Shown here: positions 1-9,022 of the stretch, one piece after another
Position numbering within the stretch: position 1 is the stretch's first letter
How the letters are laid out: each line of letters opens with the position of its first letter
Assembly (NCBI RefSeq): GCF_001424385.1
Contig: NZ_LMPO01000008.1
Span: 606,567-670,566 of the forward strand
Direction of reading: 5' to 3'
Source of the DNA: Curtobacterium sp. Leaf183
Lineage (GTDB): Bacteria; Actinomycetota; Actinomycetes; Actinomycetales; Microbacteriaceae
Length of the DNA: 64,000 bases
Program-made: the position numbers and the translations under genes
The notes under the pieces: generated by a model
Databases searched by the model: none
What the model was told of the DNA's origin: nothing
What the model saw: the letters and a program-made list of their open reading frames with translations, nothing else

Positions 1-130
1 ACCGGAGCGCTCCCTGGTTCTGCTGGACGAGTTCCCACCCGTCCTTTTCCATCTTCGTTCGCGTCTTCCCTTCAAGACCGCGAATGGCGTTCACGGTCTT
101 CGTTTCGTACCGCACGTGTTCGTCGTTCAA
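1..130 (-). CDS. DUF4177-like hypothetical protein, partial (runs off left edge)
   Basis: Only the first 43 codons lie in the window. The start is a TTG at 128-130, chosen because an AGGAG sits seven bases upstream and the frame then reads without interruption to the edge. The visible N-terminus is charged (YETKTV, then EKDGWELV); the GWELV signature is typical of small DUF4177-like proteins of unknown role, which in actinobacteria often precede membrane segments. It lies just downstream of the SHOCT fragment on the same strand. Function unknown; the family assignment rests on one short motif. Confidence 0.6.
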   Translation of the reverse strand, partial: MNDEHVRYETKTVNAIRGLEGKTRTKMEKDGWELVQQNQGALR

Positions 131-199
131 CGACTGTCTCCTTGCTCACGATCAACTGTTTCTCTTCCGCTCGCAACGCAGGGCGCCAGCGGCTGCTCA

Positions 200-436
200 T
201 CACTGGCCGATCAAGCGAGTCTTTGCGCTGGCGAACTCGTCGTCAGAGAGCACTCCAGCGGTTCGGAGGTCAGCGAGTTTCTGGATCTGCTCGGCCAGCC
301 CATCGGTGCGGCCCGCGCAAGCAACGGACGCACGCCCGTTCAGGTGCTGTTCGGCAGCGCACTCGGGGTCGTCAAATGGCGACGAATCCGCTGTCTCGGT
401 AGGAATACCCTCCCGGTCCGGGTTCTTGCGTCGAAT
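200..436 (-). pseudogene. SHOCT-domain C-terminal fragment without a start codon
   Basis: An open frame of 78 codons follows an in-frame TGA at 437-439 and ends at TGA 200-202. Its last ~35 residues match the SHOCT consensus (EQIQKLADLRTAGVLSDDEF, then AK.RL). SHOCT domains end many bacterial membrane or secreted proteins and are thought to mediate oligomerisation. No ATG, GTG or TTG exists in this frame, and its upstream end overlaps the last 65 bases of the hypothetical gene at 372-737 in another frame. I infer either a frameshift separating the SHOCT tail from that gene or a decayed remnant. Confidence 0.55.
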
Positions 437-737
437 TCACCGCGTGGTCGAGGTGAATGGCCAGCAAGCTGAAGGCAGCCAGCTCCGGGAGGTCGTCTGT
501 CGTGTTGGAGGTAAGGGCGACTGCCGCGCGCTGCAAATACGGCCACGCTGCTGCGAGTTCGGACTCGAGGACTTGTACTCGTACCACCTTCTGCCACGGA
601 GAGCCGTCGGCCTTCGTTCTCGGTGTGGGCGTCAGAACGATCGTGCTCTCCTGGTAGTGCACCTCCATGGCGTCCGGACGGGCGGCGAGCCAGACGAACA
701 GTTCGCGATGGATGCTCTTCAGGGACGGTTCGCTCAC
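372..737 (-). CDS. hypothetical protein, 121 aa, possibly frameshifted at its 3' end
   Basis: I do not recognise this protein. The GTG at 737 gives 121 residues beginning VSEPSLKS. It has no signal peptide or membrane span; the middle is mixed charged/hydrophobic and looks like a folded cytoplasmic domain (VRVQVLESELAAAWPYL, then LPELAAFSLLAIHLDH). A SHOCT-like frame starts within its last 65 bases, so the true product may continue in that frame after a one-base slip near 440. The longer upstream extension of the frame is low-complexity and unconvincing, so I reject the starts further upstream. Confidence 0.4.
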   Translation of the reverse strand: MSEPSLKSIHRELFVWLAARPDAMEVHYQESTIVLTPTPRTKADGSPWQKVVRVQVLESELAAAWPYLQRAAVALTSNTTDDLPELAAFSLLAIHLDHAVNSTQEPGPGGYSYRDSGFVAI

Positions 738-839
738 GGTGCTCCCAATCTGTGCCGACCTGTTGATTGTCCCGCACACCCACTCTGGGCGGAGGTGCCG
801 GTGGGTGGGGTCCGCGTTGGTGTCGCCAGCGCCCGACTT

Positions 840-862
840 CTCCGCTCCTGCAGGGAGCGGAG
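840..862. terminator. hairpin below the LacI fragment
   Basis: Nine-base perfect arms (CTCCGCTCC / GGAGCGGAG) enclose a five-base loop. It lies 20 bases past the stop of the truncated LacI fragment on the minus strand, so it could end the GH127 transcript. No U-tract follows, as is common in high-GC actinobacteria. Confidence 0.4.
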
Positions 863-882
863 GCCGGACCACCGGCGGTGTT

Positions 883-1086
883 TCAAGTCGGTTTCTTTGC
901 TCTTCGGCCGAGCTGGGCTGCTTCTGCGTTTCGTTGGTACCCCAGGTAGGCGATGACCGCCAACACTCGGTGCCTCGTGGTGGGAGCGACGCTCGTGGGG
1001 TCGTTGAGGACGCGTGAGACAGTCTGGTGCGAGACGCCTGCCACCGTCGCCACGTCGTAGATGGTGGGTGCACCAGCTTCAGCCAT
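883..1086 (-). pseudogene. LacI-family DNA-binding headpiece only (67 aa)
   Basis: The first ~58 residues form a complete LacI-type helix-turn-helix and hinge helix: IYDVATVAGVSHQTVSRVLN, then the ...VIAYLGYQRN ending. The protein then stops after LGRRAKKPT, so the whole sugar-binding core (usually ~280 residues) is missing. It follows the GH127 gene on the same strand, where a local repressor would be expected. A free headpiece could still bind DNA weakly, but a 3' deletion of a second regulator is the simpler reading; a full LacI gene lies at the other end of the locus. Confidence 0.7.
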
Positions 1087-1240
1087 CTGCTTTCACCTGA
1101 TCTGTCCGTGTCGCCGCGGCCGCGAGGCAAGACAGGCGGTCTCTGATTGCCCAGCTGGTGCACCCATCCGCGAATGCAATCGGTCGCCTACGAAGGCTGG
1201 CGTTCGCGTCATAGCGCTTCCTCTCCCGCTTCCAGCGGCG

Positions 1241-3145
1241 TCATTCAGTGGGGAGGAACACCCGCATCGTCGATGGACCTCGATTCCCCCAGGTCGAATA
1301 GGGGACGAGCCGCACTGTGTCGATGAACGTCGTCTCTGTGACTGCGGCTCCGTAGGGAAGCGGTGATCCGGTCTGCGCTTCTCGTACCGCGATCCCGACC
1401 CGGACGTCGTCTGGGCCGTCGTCCTGCAAGGCGACTTCGTCGAGGAGGACGACATCGTTGATCGCTCTTCCGAGGTCCGTGGACTCCAAGGCGTAGACGA
1501 GGGGGCCCCGCTCGATGGCGACGGTGCCGCGAAGAGCATCGATGCGCGGATCGGGGTGCGTGATCCGGGCCCGATTGGGTGCCGTCAGCGTCACCCTGTC
1601 TCCCCGGTTGAAGATCCGATCGACGGCGATCGACGTGCCACCCGCCACGCGGTGGTGGCCGTCCGGCGTGTCGAGCTCGGCGGTCGTGGCCCAGGCCGGC
1701 ACTCGGAGTCGAAGCTCGAGCGGTGTCTCACTCGACTTGGTCGCCGTGACGATCACTTCGCCGTTGAACGGCCAGCCGGAGCGGACCTCGAAGCCTGCCG
1801 TGCCGCCGCCCGGGAGGTCGACGTCGATGTCGTAGTCGCCGTACTGGTGCAGCTGGAGTCCGTGCTCGGTCATCGTTGCGAAGACTGATTCCACGCTCGC
1901 GAGGGTCCGGGCGAGGTTCGTCGGGCAGCACGAGACCTCGAACCAGGGTGCACGCAGACTCGCGAGCGCTCTGGCACTCACTTCGTCCTCAGGTGGGACT
2001 GTTCCCTCGACACGTTGGTGCAGCGTGTTCGCGTAGAAGAACGCGCGGCCATCCTCTCGGGGCGCCACCATCACCGCGTTGTAAAGGGTGCGTTCGATGA
2101 GGTCTGCGTACTTGGCGTCCCCGGTCTGGAGCAGCAGGCGCCACGACAGCATGTTGGAGGCGATCGCCGCGCAGGTCTCGCCGTACTCGCGGTCCGACGG
2201 CAATTCGAAGTCCGCACCGAAGGATTCGTCCTGGTGATGCGAGCCCATTGCACCGGTGAGGTAGGTCCGCCGTGCGACCGTGCGCTCCCATTGCAGTTCG
2301 GCAGCGCGTAGCAACTCGGCATCGCCGGTTTCCACGGCGACGTCGACGGCGCCCGCCGCGAGGTAGAGCGCTCGGACGGCGTGCCCACGCATCACGTCCG
2401 CTTCGCGGAAGGGAAGCTCGTCTTGGAAGTACTCCTGCCCGAACTCGATCGGTTTCAGGAGACCGTGCCCACGTCGTTCGACGAACAACCGCGCGAGCTC
2501 GGTGTACCGGTGGTCGCCGGTGGCCCGTCCGAGTTCGACGAGGGCCGGTTCGATCTCCGGGTGCCCACATACCGCCTGTCGCCCGTCGGCACCGAACACC
2601 GCAACGAGATGGTCGGCGACGCGGACGGCGACGTCGACGAGGGGTCCGCTGCCGGCGGTCCGAATTTGCGCCACGGCAGCCTGAATGAGGTGGCCCATGC
2701 TGTAGAGCTCGTGACCCCACTCGAAGTTCGACCACCGAGCAGGTTGCCCGGGACGTCCGAAACTCGTGTGCAGGTAACCGTCCGGGGACTGGGCAGCAGC
2801 CACTCGTCTCACGAGGCGCTCGTACCGGCTCGCGAGATCCGGGTCAGCGCTCCGTCCGAGTTCCCAAGCCATCGCCTCGAGCAGCTTGTAGACCTCGGAG
2901 TCGACGAATTCGATGCCCGAATGTGTGAACGGCTCGCCCGCCGCGGCGGCGTCGAAGTTCCCGATCCACCCGATTCGCTCCATCCAGTCTTCGCAGTGCT
3001 GCAGGATCGTGTGCGCGTTCCGGTCCTGCCATTCTCCCCAGTACCCACCGGCGAGCCGGAGAGCCCCGAGAGGGAGCGGGCGCAAGAGAGAGGAAGAGGG
3101 CAGCACCGGGCCGTTCCTGGGTGCGGTCCTGTTGGTGATTGGCAT
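1241..3145 (-). CDS. GH127 beta-L-arabinofuranosidase (634 aa)
   Basis: Glycoside hydrolase family 127 (DUF1680) enzymes release beta-L-arabinofuranose through a zinc-bound cysteine nucleophile. All key residues of the characterised enzyme HypBA1 are visible: acid/base E307 (QDESFG), zinc ligands E323 and C325 (GETC), and the pair C406-C407 (SCCPTN), of which C406 would be the nucleophile. Length matches the family (~650). There is no signal peptide, so it acts in the cytoplasm on imported oligosaccharides. The ATG at 3145 has AAGG six bases upstream. It is the fifth gene after the transporter; a hairpin separates it from the gene above, so read-through or a weak own promoter is likely. Confidence 0.9.
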   Translation of the reverse strand: MPITNRTAPRNGPVLPSSSLLRPLPLGALRLAGGYWGEWQDRNAHTILQHCEDWMERIGWIGNFDAAAAGEPFTHSGIEFVDSEVYKLLEAMAWELGRSADPDLASRYERLVRRVAAAQSPDGYLHTSFGRPGQPARWSNFEWGHELYSMGHLIQAAVAQIRTAGSGPLVDVAVRVADHLVAVFGADGRQAVCGHPEIEPALVELGRATGDHRYTELARLFVERRGHGLLKPIEFGQEYFQDELPFREADVMRGHAVRALYLAAGAVDVAVETGDAELLRAAELQWERTVARRTYLTGAMGSHHQDESFGADFELPSDREYGETCAAIASNMLSWRLLLQTGDAKYADLIERTLYNAVMVAPREDGRAFFYANTLHQRVEGTVPPEDEVSARALASLRAPWFEVSCCPTNLARTLASVESVFATMTEHGLQLHQYGDYDIDVDLPGGGTAGFEVRSGWPFNGEVIVTATKSSETPLELRLRVPAWATTAELDTPDGHHRVAGGTSIAVDRIFNRGDRVTLTAPNRARITHPDPRIDALRGTVAIERGPLVYALESTDLGRAINDVVLLDEVALQDDGPDDVRVGIAVREAQTGSPLPYGAAVTETTFIDTVRLVPYSTWGNRGPSTMRVFLPTE

Positions 3146-3208
3146 GGGAACCTTCGCGGTGAGGAAGACGGAACGTTGGCGTGCGGGCGGTTGTCTGGGT
3201 GCTGCTGA

Positions 3209-3243
3209 GGTGCGGGCCGGATCCCGATAACCCGGCCCGCACC
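3209..3243 (-). terminator. intrinsic-type terminator after the DUF5695-like gene
   Basis: Twelve-base perfect arms (GGTGCGGGCCGG / CCGGCCCGCACC) with an 11-base loop start four bases past the stop at 3247. Its position suggests partial termination, lowering GH127 expression relative to the transporter. Confidence 0.65.
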
Positions 3244-3246
3244 GGC

Positions 3247-6200
3247 TCAGCGGACGTCCCCGTGGATCTCGAAGGTGTCGATCGTGCCCTTCAGGTACGG
3301 GTCCGGGAACTGGGACTTGCCCAGGTAGTCACCTGTGGTGCGGCCGAGGTCCTTCGGCGCCACCTTCATGGCCGTGTTCTGACCGATCTGTGTCCCGTCC
3401 GCGTAGAGCGTGCCGGTCGTGGTCCCGTCAGAATTCGGTTTGAACGTCAGCTTCAGCGTCGTCCAGGTGTTCGCCTTCATGGTGTAGTCGCTGGTGATCT
3501 GGGTCTCCGCGCCGTTGCCCGCGTTGCTGATGGCGAAGCCGACGTGACCGTCACCGAGCGCTGGCGTGAGGAACATGTACTTCGTGGTGTTGCTGCCGAA
3601 GTCGAAGATCCTGCCGAACGTCTGCACCGAGTCCACCTTTAGTCTCGTCGAGATCGTCATGGACGTTCCGCGCGAAACGATGTCGTTCGGCAGCTGCAGG
3701 TAGGAGCCGTCTGCGCCGTCGAGTCGGAGTGCGCTCGTGCCAGCGTCGCTGGTCACTGCCGCGGTGCCGTTCAGCGTTGCGTTGTTGCCGCTCCCACTCG
3801 TGTCGGGCACCGTCTTCCCACTTGCCGTGGCGAAGGTGTAGTTGACCCAGTTCGTGGGCATCGGTGCCGGGGCTGTGACGGTCACCTTCACGCTGTCGGT
3901 GGACTGCAGCGATCCGTCGGACCCGGTGAGGGTGAAGAGGTAGTTGCCCGCTCCGCTGACCTTCACCGTCGGGTGCAGGCTCTTCGGGTCACTGATCGTC
4001 GCGGTGGCTCCGGAGGGTTTCGTGTTCACCGTCCAGGTTGAGTTGAGTGTGCCGTTCGGGTTGCCGAGTCCGTCGTCGGTGGCCGAGCCGCTGAGGGTCA
4101 CGTCATCCAGCCCGTTGACGATGCCGGTCTGATCCGCGCCGGCGTTGACCTTCGGTGCCGTGTTGGCATCCGGAGTGGCCGTCACGAGGCGGACGGTGTA
4201 GCTGGACCCTGCCGGAACCTGGTACGTCACGCTCGTGGGGGCGCGGAGCGTTCCGGCGGCGGCCGCCGGCGTGTACACGTTGATCTTCCGTTGCGCTTGT
4301 CCGTTGACGAGCACCGAGTACGTGCCCTGGGCCAGCCCTGTGACGTCGAACGAACCGGTGTGTGCTGCCCCGGAGACGTTCGCCAGGTCGAGGCGGAGGT
4401 CGGCGCTGTTCTTGCCGACGACGGCCTGCGTGTAGCGGTCGGAGTTCAGGTCGACGGAGAGCTGCTGGCTGACCAGGTTGAGCTTGCGCTGCACACCGTC
4501 GGTGGGTTGCACCGTCGTCGATGACTGATCGGAGGAAACTGTGGCGCCGTAGCCGATGGTCCCGAAGATCGGGTCATCGGTCACGACGTCCGCGCTCATG
4601 TTCTGCAGTGCGCCCCAGAGGTTGAGGTCGCTCTCGCCGGTCATGCCCCGCCAGCCGTTCAGGAGCTGCACGTTGGTGCCCCCGCCGACTCCGAGGGTGC
4701 CGAGGTTGCCCTTCTCCGACTGGTAGGACCATGCGGAGGCGCCGATGTTCGCCGGCACGTTGCTGATCTGTCCGGAGTTCACGTTCGCGATCGCGCCGAG
4801 CTTCGATGCGTAGTTCAGTCGCTGCAGTTCGGCCCGCTCCGTCGGAGTGACCGCGTCCGTGCCGGTCTCAAGCGCGGAGGTGTGGTTGATGTAGTCGTCC
4901 ATCGTGTACCCCGCGAGGGCGATGCTGTACTGGAACTGCCACCAGTTCTCGCCGGTGATGGTGGTGGGGTCGGCGTACCAGTACCAGACGGGCATCTGTC
5001 CTCGCGCTGCGCGCGTCTTCGCCACGATGTCGCGCATCATCCGCAGCGCGTTCGCCTTGTCGGCGTTGACGTTGAGCTTGGCGAGTGTGTACACCGCCTC
5101 TTCGCCGGTGTTGTCGTAGCTGTACTCGGAGCCGTACGGGTACTTCTCCGACGAGAAGTTCTTGTACTTGACGGCCATCTTCGCTTCGATGTCGTTGGCC
5201 TGCTGGGTCATGCCCTCGGTGCGCAGCGCATCGATCAGCGCGGGCGTGGTGAGCTCACCCATGAGACCGGTGTTCCAGTTGTATGCGACTGGGCCGTCGT
5301 AGAGCTCCTTGAACACCCCGTACGCCTGCGTCAGGTACCACTTCGACGGGTGGCTGTAGCTGATCAGGCCGGGGTTCTGCTTCGCGATCTGGTACATGCT
5401 GAAGAACGTGTTGTAGATGTGCGGGTAGGCGTACCCGCGGTAGCTGGGTGTCGTGTTCGCGGCACCGGGCTTGCCCTGCTCCCAGAAGTCGTAGACGAGG
5501 TAGCTCGGCTTCGTCGTGTCGGCGGTGTTGCCCATCAGGTGCTCCCAGACGGCCTTCTCGAGGTAGAGGTCGAGGGACTGTACCTGCGTCTTGACGGGGT
5601 CGAGCGCGTTCTTCGCCGCGAGGAACTCTCCGTGTGGAAGCCCCCAGTCGTCTCCGAGGCCGTAGTAGCCGGCGTACTCGTTGCGTTTGCCTTCCGGCGC
5701 CTTCGTCGACGACGGCAGCGAGCCGTCCGCGGCGTTCATCATCCAGTCGTCGTAGGTTCCGTACCGGATGTCGTCGGTGGTGATGCCGTCGGCGGTCGTC
5801 CACTGCTGGTTCTTCACCATGAAGTCCGCATGCGCGTTGAGGGCGTTCGCGACCTTGTCGGTGACGGAGAACTGCAGCACGCTGGAGCGGGATCTCCCCG
5901 CCGCGTCCGTGTAGTTCACGGTCACCAGGTTGGTTCCCAGTTGGGTCTTGTCGAAGGCGATGGAGTAGATGCGGTAGTCACCGTTGGCGCGTGAGAACGT
6001 CACCTTCGGGTTCGTCGGGTTGGCGCCGCCGAGGTCGTTGTTGTTCTTCGCCGTCACCGAGGTGATCGTCCCCTTGATCCGGAACGCGGCCTGCGCGGTC
6101 TGGTCGTACGGCACGACGAGGCCCGGGACGACGGTGGTGTCGAGCAGCCCCTGGTTGTAGAGCACGTCTTGACGGTCGTTGTCACTGGTGAACTTACTGA

Positions 6201-7137
6201 TGTGGAACGTAAGCGTCTTGCTGGCTCCGGCGGCGAGCGTTGTCGCCGTGGATCCGAGGTACCCGCGGTTGGTCGACTGGATTGCCGTGGAGTTCGGGTA
6301 GTAGACGTTCAGGCCCTTGATGTTCGAGCTCTCGCTGTCCGAGTTCCACGCCCACGAGGTGTCGCCGACTTCCTGGGTGCGCCAGCGGTCCTGGTACTCG
6401 AAACCGGAACCGGTGCCCGTGTCAGCAGTGATCATGATCCCGGGGCCTTGACCGCTGGGGCGCTGCAAGGTCAGGTACGAGCCGTTCTTCCCCACGTAGG
6501 AGTGGGTGAGGACGCGGGTCTCGTAGATCGAGTCGCCACCCTTCCAGAGTTCGTTCGCGGGGATCGGGAGTCCCCAGTCCCCGAGGACGAGTCGCTGGCC
6601 GGAAGTGTTCTCGACGTTCTGCTTCCAGGTGATCGATCCGTCGGCAGCGACCGTGTACGTCTGGGTGAACGTGAACCCCTTCACCCCTTCGGCGTCGGTC
6701 GAGTTCTTGTAGGTGACGGTGACCGTGTTGCCGTTGACGCTGACAGTGCGACCATCAGCGGACTCCGTCGTCCAGGCCTTCTTCCACGGCGTCGTTCCGA
6801 CACCGGTCTTGCTGATGGTTCCGTTCCCGGTCGCGTAGCTGAACATGACGTTGCCGAGCCACTGCTTGTACTTTGCGTTCGTCTCGGCTGCCTGCTCGGG
6901 AGCAGTGTCGGGATTCATCACGTACTGGGTGTCGTACGTGTCCCCTGGGATCTTCAGCGACTGGATGCTGCCGTCGCTGGCGAACCCGGCCGCGAGCTTG
7001 GTGGAGCTGATCGTGTTCGCGATCTGCGTCGTGGCGGTTGCCGACCCTGGATGGGCCAGGACCGCCACCGCGGCTGCGGTCGCGATCGCGACCACCCCGG
7101 CGGTGAGTCGTGAGCGTGATCTCGAGAGCAGCATCAT
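3247..7137 (-). CDS. large secreted DUF5695-like protein with C-terminal LamG/lectin domain (1296 aa)
   Basis: A Sec signal peptide opens the protein (MLLSRSRSRLTAGVVA, an alanine/valine-rich core, then SATA). Residues ~40-880 form one long module typical of secreted DUF5695 proteins: a beta-rich first half and a helical, Trp/Tyr-rich second half resembling an (alpha/alpha) barrel (WNTGLMGELTTPALIDAL, WYWYADPTTITGENWW). Then follow a PKD/Ig-like domain (TAPKVNAGADQTG) and, from ~1090, a concanavalin/LamG-like domain (YTFATASGK, LRLDGADGSYLQLP). Its place between the transporter genes and the GH127 gene suggests extracellular attack on an arabinose-bearing polysaccharide, with products imported by the adjacent ABC system. 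The activity is inferred; I see no established catalytic signature. Confidence 0.75.
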   Translation of the reverse strand: MMLLSRSRSRLTAGVVAIATAAAVAVLAHPGSATATTQIANTISSTKLAAGFASDGSIQSLKIPGDTYDTQYVMNPDTAPEQAAETNAKYKQWLGNVMFSYATGNGTISKTGVGTTPWKKAWTTESADGRTVSVNGNTVTVTYKNSTDAEGVKGFTFTQTYTVAADGSITWKQNVENTSGQRLVLGDWGLPIPANELWKGGDSIYETRVLTHSYVGKNGSYLTLQRPSGQGPGIMITADTGTGSGFEYQDRWRTQEVGDTSWAWNSDSESSNIKGLNVYYPNSTAIQSTNRGYLGSTATTLAAGASKTLTFHISKFTSDNDRQDVLYNQGLLDTTVVPGLVVPYDQTAQAAFRIKGTITSVTAKNNNDLGGANPTNPKVTFSRANGDYRIYSIAFDKTQLGTNLVTVNYTDAAGRSRSSVLQFSVTDKVANALNAHADFMVKNQQWTTADGITTDDIRYGTYDDWMMNAADGSLPSSTKAPEGKRNEYAGYYGLGDDWGLPHGEFLAAKNALDPVKTQVQSLDLYLEKAVWEHLMGNTADTTKPSYLVYDFWEQGKPGAANTTPSYRGYAYPHIYNTFFSMYQIAKQNPGLISYSHPSKWYLTQAYGVFKELYDGPVAYNWNTGLMGELTTPALIDALRTEGMTQQANDIEAKMAVKYKNFSSEKYPYGSEYSYDNTGEEAVYTLAKLNVNADKANALRMMRDIVAKTRAARGQMPVWYWYADPTTITGENWWQFQYSIALAGYTMDDYINHTSALETGTDAVTPTERAELQRLNYASKLGAIANVNSGQISNVPANIGASAWSYQSEKGNLGTLGVGGGTNVQLLNGWRGMTGESDLNLWGALQNMSADVVTDDPIFGTIGYGATVSSDQSSTTVQPTDGVQRKLNLVSQQLSVDLNSDRYTQAVVGKNSADLRLDLANVSGAAHTGSFDVTGLAQGTYSVLVNGQAQRKINVYTPAAAAGTLRAPTSVTYQVPAGSSYTVRLVTATPDANTAPKVNAGADQTGIVNGLDDVTLSGSATDDGLGNPNGTLNSTWTVNTKPSGATATISDPKSLHPTVKVSGAGNYLFTLTGSDGSLQSTDSVKVTVTAPAPMPTNWVNYTFATASGKTVPDTSGSGNNATLNGTAAVTSDAGTSALRLDGADGSYLQLPNDIVSRGTSMTISTRLKVDSVQTFGRIFDFGSNTTKYMFLTPALGDGHVGFAISNAGNGAETQITSDYTMKANTWTTLKLTFKPNSDGTTTGTLYADGTQIGQNTAMKVAPKDLGRTTGDYLGKSQFPDPYLKGTIDTFEIHGDVR

Positions 7138-7162
7138 TGCCGCCTTTCGGTGAGGGAGGAAC

Positions 7163-8065
7163 TTACTTGGTGGACCCGACCGCGAGACCTTCGCGGAGGA
7201 GACGGAACGAGGCGATGTAGACGACCAGGAGCGGGATCGACGAGAGCACGGCCAGAGCCATCAGGCCCGGCCAGTTGATGCCGTACCCCGACGTCTGCTG
7301 TGCGATGAGTGCACTCATCGGGTAGTTGACCGGAGAGATGAGGAGGTTGATCGCGTAGAGGAACTCGCCCCACGAGACGAGGAAGATCAGCGCAGCCACG
7401 GTCGCGATGCCGTTGCGAACGATCGGGATCACGATGCTGATGAACGTCCGCAGGCGTCCCGCACCGTCGATCGACGCGGCCTCTTCGATCGCGTCCGGGA
7501 CACCGGCGAAGAAGGGACGGAGCAGCAAGGTGGCCCACGGAAGCAACATCGCGCCGTTAGCGAGCACGAGGCTCATTGTGGTGTCGAGTAACCCGACCCT
7601 GCTGAAGAACGTGTAGAGCGGGATGATGTTCGCCGTCTGCGGGACCATCTGCAGGAAGATGAGCAGCGCCAGCACCACGCTCGCTGCGACGCCGTTGACC
7701 CGCGCGAGCGCGTAGGCAAGGGGCACCCCGAGCAGCGCGACGAGGACGGTGGTCCCGACGGCGATCTGGGCGGACTGCAGCAAGGCCGTCGACAATCCGG
7801 CGTTCGCGATCGCGTCGCGGTAGGCGCCAAGTGTGGGAGTGAACAGGGCGAAGGGACTCCCGCCGAGGACGGCTCCCTGCTGCTTCAAGGACGTCAGCAG
7901 GATCCACACGAGGGGCAGGCCGTAGACGACGTACAGCAGGGTCCGAACTGTCGCTGCGACTGGTTCACGGGCAGGGCGCCGTCGTCGGTTCGGATGCCGA
8001 GGAGCGGTGACCACGGCTGCCATCGAGAGCGGGGCCTGGCCGTGGCGTGGAGCGGTGGTGGTCAT
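7163..8065 (-). CDS. carbohydrate ABC transporter permease, MalG type (300 aa)
   Basis: Six membrane spans and the inner-membrane EAA loop (EEAASIDGAGRLRTFISIVI) identify a MalG/UgpE-type permease. The ATG at 8065 overlaps the stop of the upstream permease by four bases (ATGA), indicating translational coupling and a 1:1 heterodimer. The cytoplasmic N-terminus is unusually long and Arg-rich (~35 residues). It imports the sugar caught by the lipoprotein encoded two genes upstream. No ATPase gene is present in the locus, so a shared MsmK-type ATPase elsewhere in the genome must energise it. Confidence 0.92.
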   Translation of the reverse strand: MTTTAPRHGQAPLSMAAVVTAPRHPNRRRRPAREPVAATVRTLLYVVYGLPLVWILLTSLKQQGAVLGGSPFALFTPTLGAYRDAIANAGLSTALLQSAQIAVGTTVLVALLGVPLAYALARVNGVAASVVLALLIFLQMVPQTANIIPLYTFFSRVGLLDTTMSLVLANGAMLLPWATLLLRPFFAGVPDAIEEAASIDGAGRLRTFISIVIPIVRNGIATVAALIFLVSWGEFLYAINLLISPVNYPMSALIAQQTSGYGINWPGLMALAVLSSIPLLVVYIASFRLLREGLAVGSTK

Positions 8066-9003
8066 TGGTTCTCCCGCCGGACGGACCGGACGTAGACGAG
8101 TGCGAGGACGGCGACGATGACCAGGGCGATGACACCCGTGGCGGAGCCAAGGCCGTAGTCGTGTTCGATGAAGGCCTGCGAGTAGCTGAGGAACGGCAAC
8201 GTCGTGGTCGACGTCCCTGGTCCGCCCGCCGTCATGACGTAGATGAAGTCGAAACTCCGGAACGCGTAGACCACCGTCAGGATCGCGAGGATGACTGCGG
8301 TCGGTCGTGCGGCCGGTATCAGGACGTACCAGATCTCCTGCAGCTTGCTGGTGCCATCGAGGGATGCAGCTTCGAGGACTTCGGGATCGATGTTGAGCAG
8401 CGCAGCACGGAACACGAGCGCGTTGAACGGGATGACAGCCCATGCATTGACCGCGGCGACGGACAGCAGCGCCAGGTGGGGGTCGTAGAGGAACGGCAAT
8501 CCTTGCGGAGCGATGCCGAGCCCTCGGAGGACGCCGTTGACCAGTCCGTCGTCGGCAAGGAGGAACTTCCAGATGCTGCCGTTCACGACCGGTGGGAGCG
8601 CCCAGATGAACACCATCATCCCGAGCAGGATCGAGCTCGCAGGCCGGGATGAGCGGACGACCATGGCGACGCCCAGTCCACCGATGATCCCGATGAGCGT
8701 GACGATCGCGACGAACAGTGCCGTGTCGAGCGCTGCCGGTGCGACGCTCGGCCCCTGAAACAGCGATGCGTAGTTCTGCAAGCCGACGAAGGGCCATGCC
8801 TGGTTCAAGGTCCCGGTGCTGACCTCGCTGACGCTCATCTTGAGCAGGAGGTAGATCGGGTAGATCGAGAAGACGGCAAGGACCGCGATCCCAGGGGCTG
8901 CGAAGGCGAGCCGGCTTCGCCCTCGCAGCCCCCGCCGCCGTGGGGGCACCCGCTCGCTGGCGGACCGTTCAGGGCGGTCAGTGCGGAGAGATGATGCTCC
9001 CAC
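8062..9003 (-). CDS. carbohydrate ABC transporter permease, MalF type (313 aa)
   Basis: The protein has six predicted spans, the first at ~30-55 (LAFAAPGIAVLAVFSIYPIY), and an EAA-like loop (LEAASLDGTSKLQEIWYVLI) that docks the ATPase. This is the usual MalF/LacF-type partner of the MalG-type permease encoded next. It lies 19 bases downstream of the binding-protein gene, and its stop overlaps the next start. The short basic N-terminus fits a cytoplasmic start. Substrate is inferred from context: arabinofuranose-containing oligosaccharides. Confidence 0.92.
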   Translation of the reverse strand: MGASSLRTDRPERSASERVPPRRRGLRGRSRLAFAAPGIAVLAVFSIYPIYLLLKMSVSEVSTGTLNQAWPFVGLQNYASLFQGPSVAPAALDTALFVAIVTLIGIIGGLGVAMVVRSSRPASSILLGMMVFIWALPPVVNGSIWKFLLADDGLVNGVLRGLGIAPQGLPFLYDPHLALLSVAAVNAWAVIPFNALVFRAALLNIDPEVLEAASLDGTSKLQEIWYVLIPAARPTAVILAILTVVYAFRSFDFIYVMTAGGPGTSTTTLPFLSYSQAFIEHDYGLGSATGVIALVIVAVLALVYVRSVRRENQ

Positions 9004-9022
9004 GGTGGTTTCTCCAGTCCTG

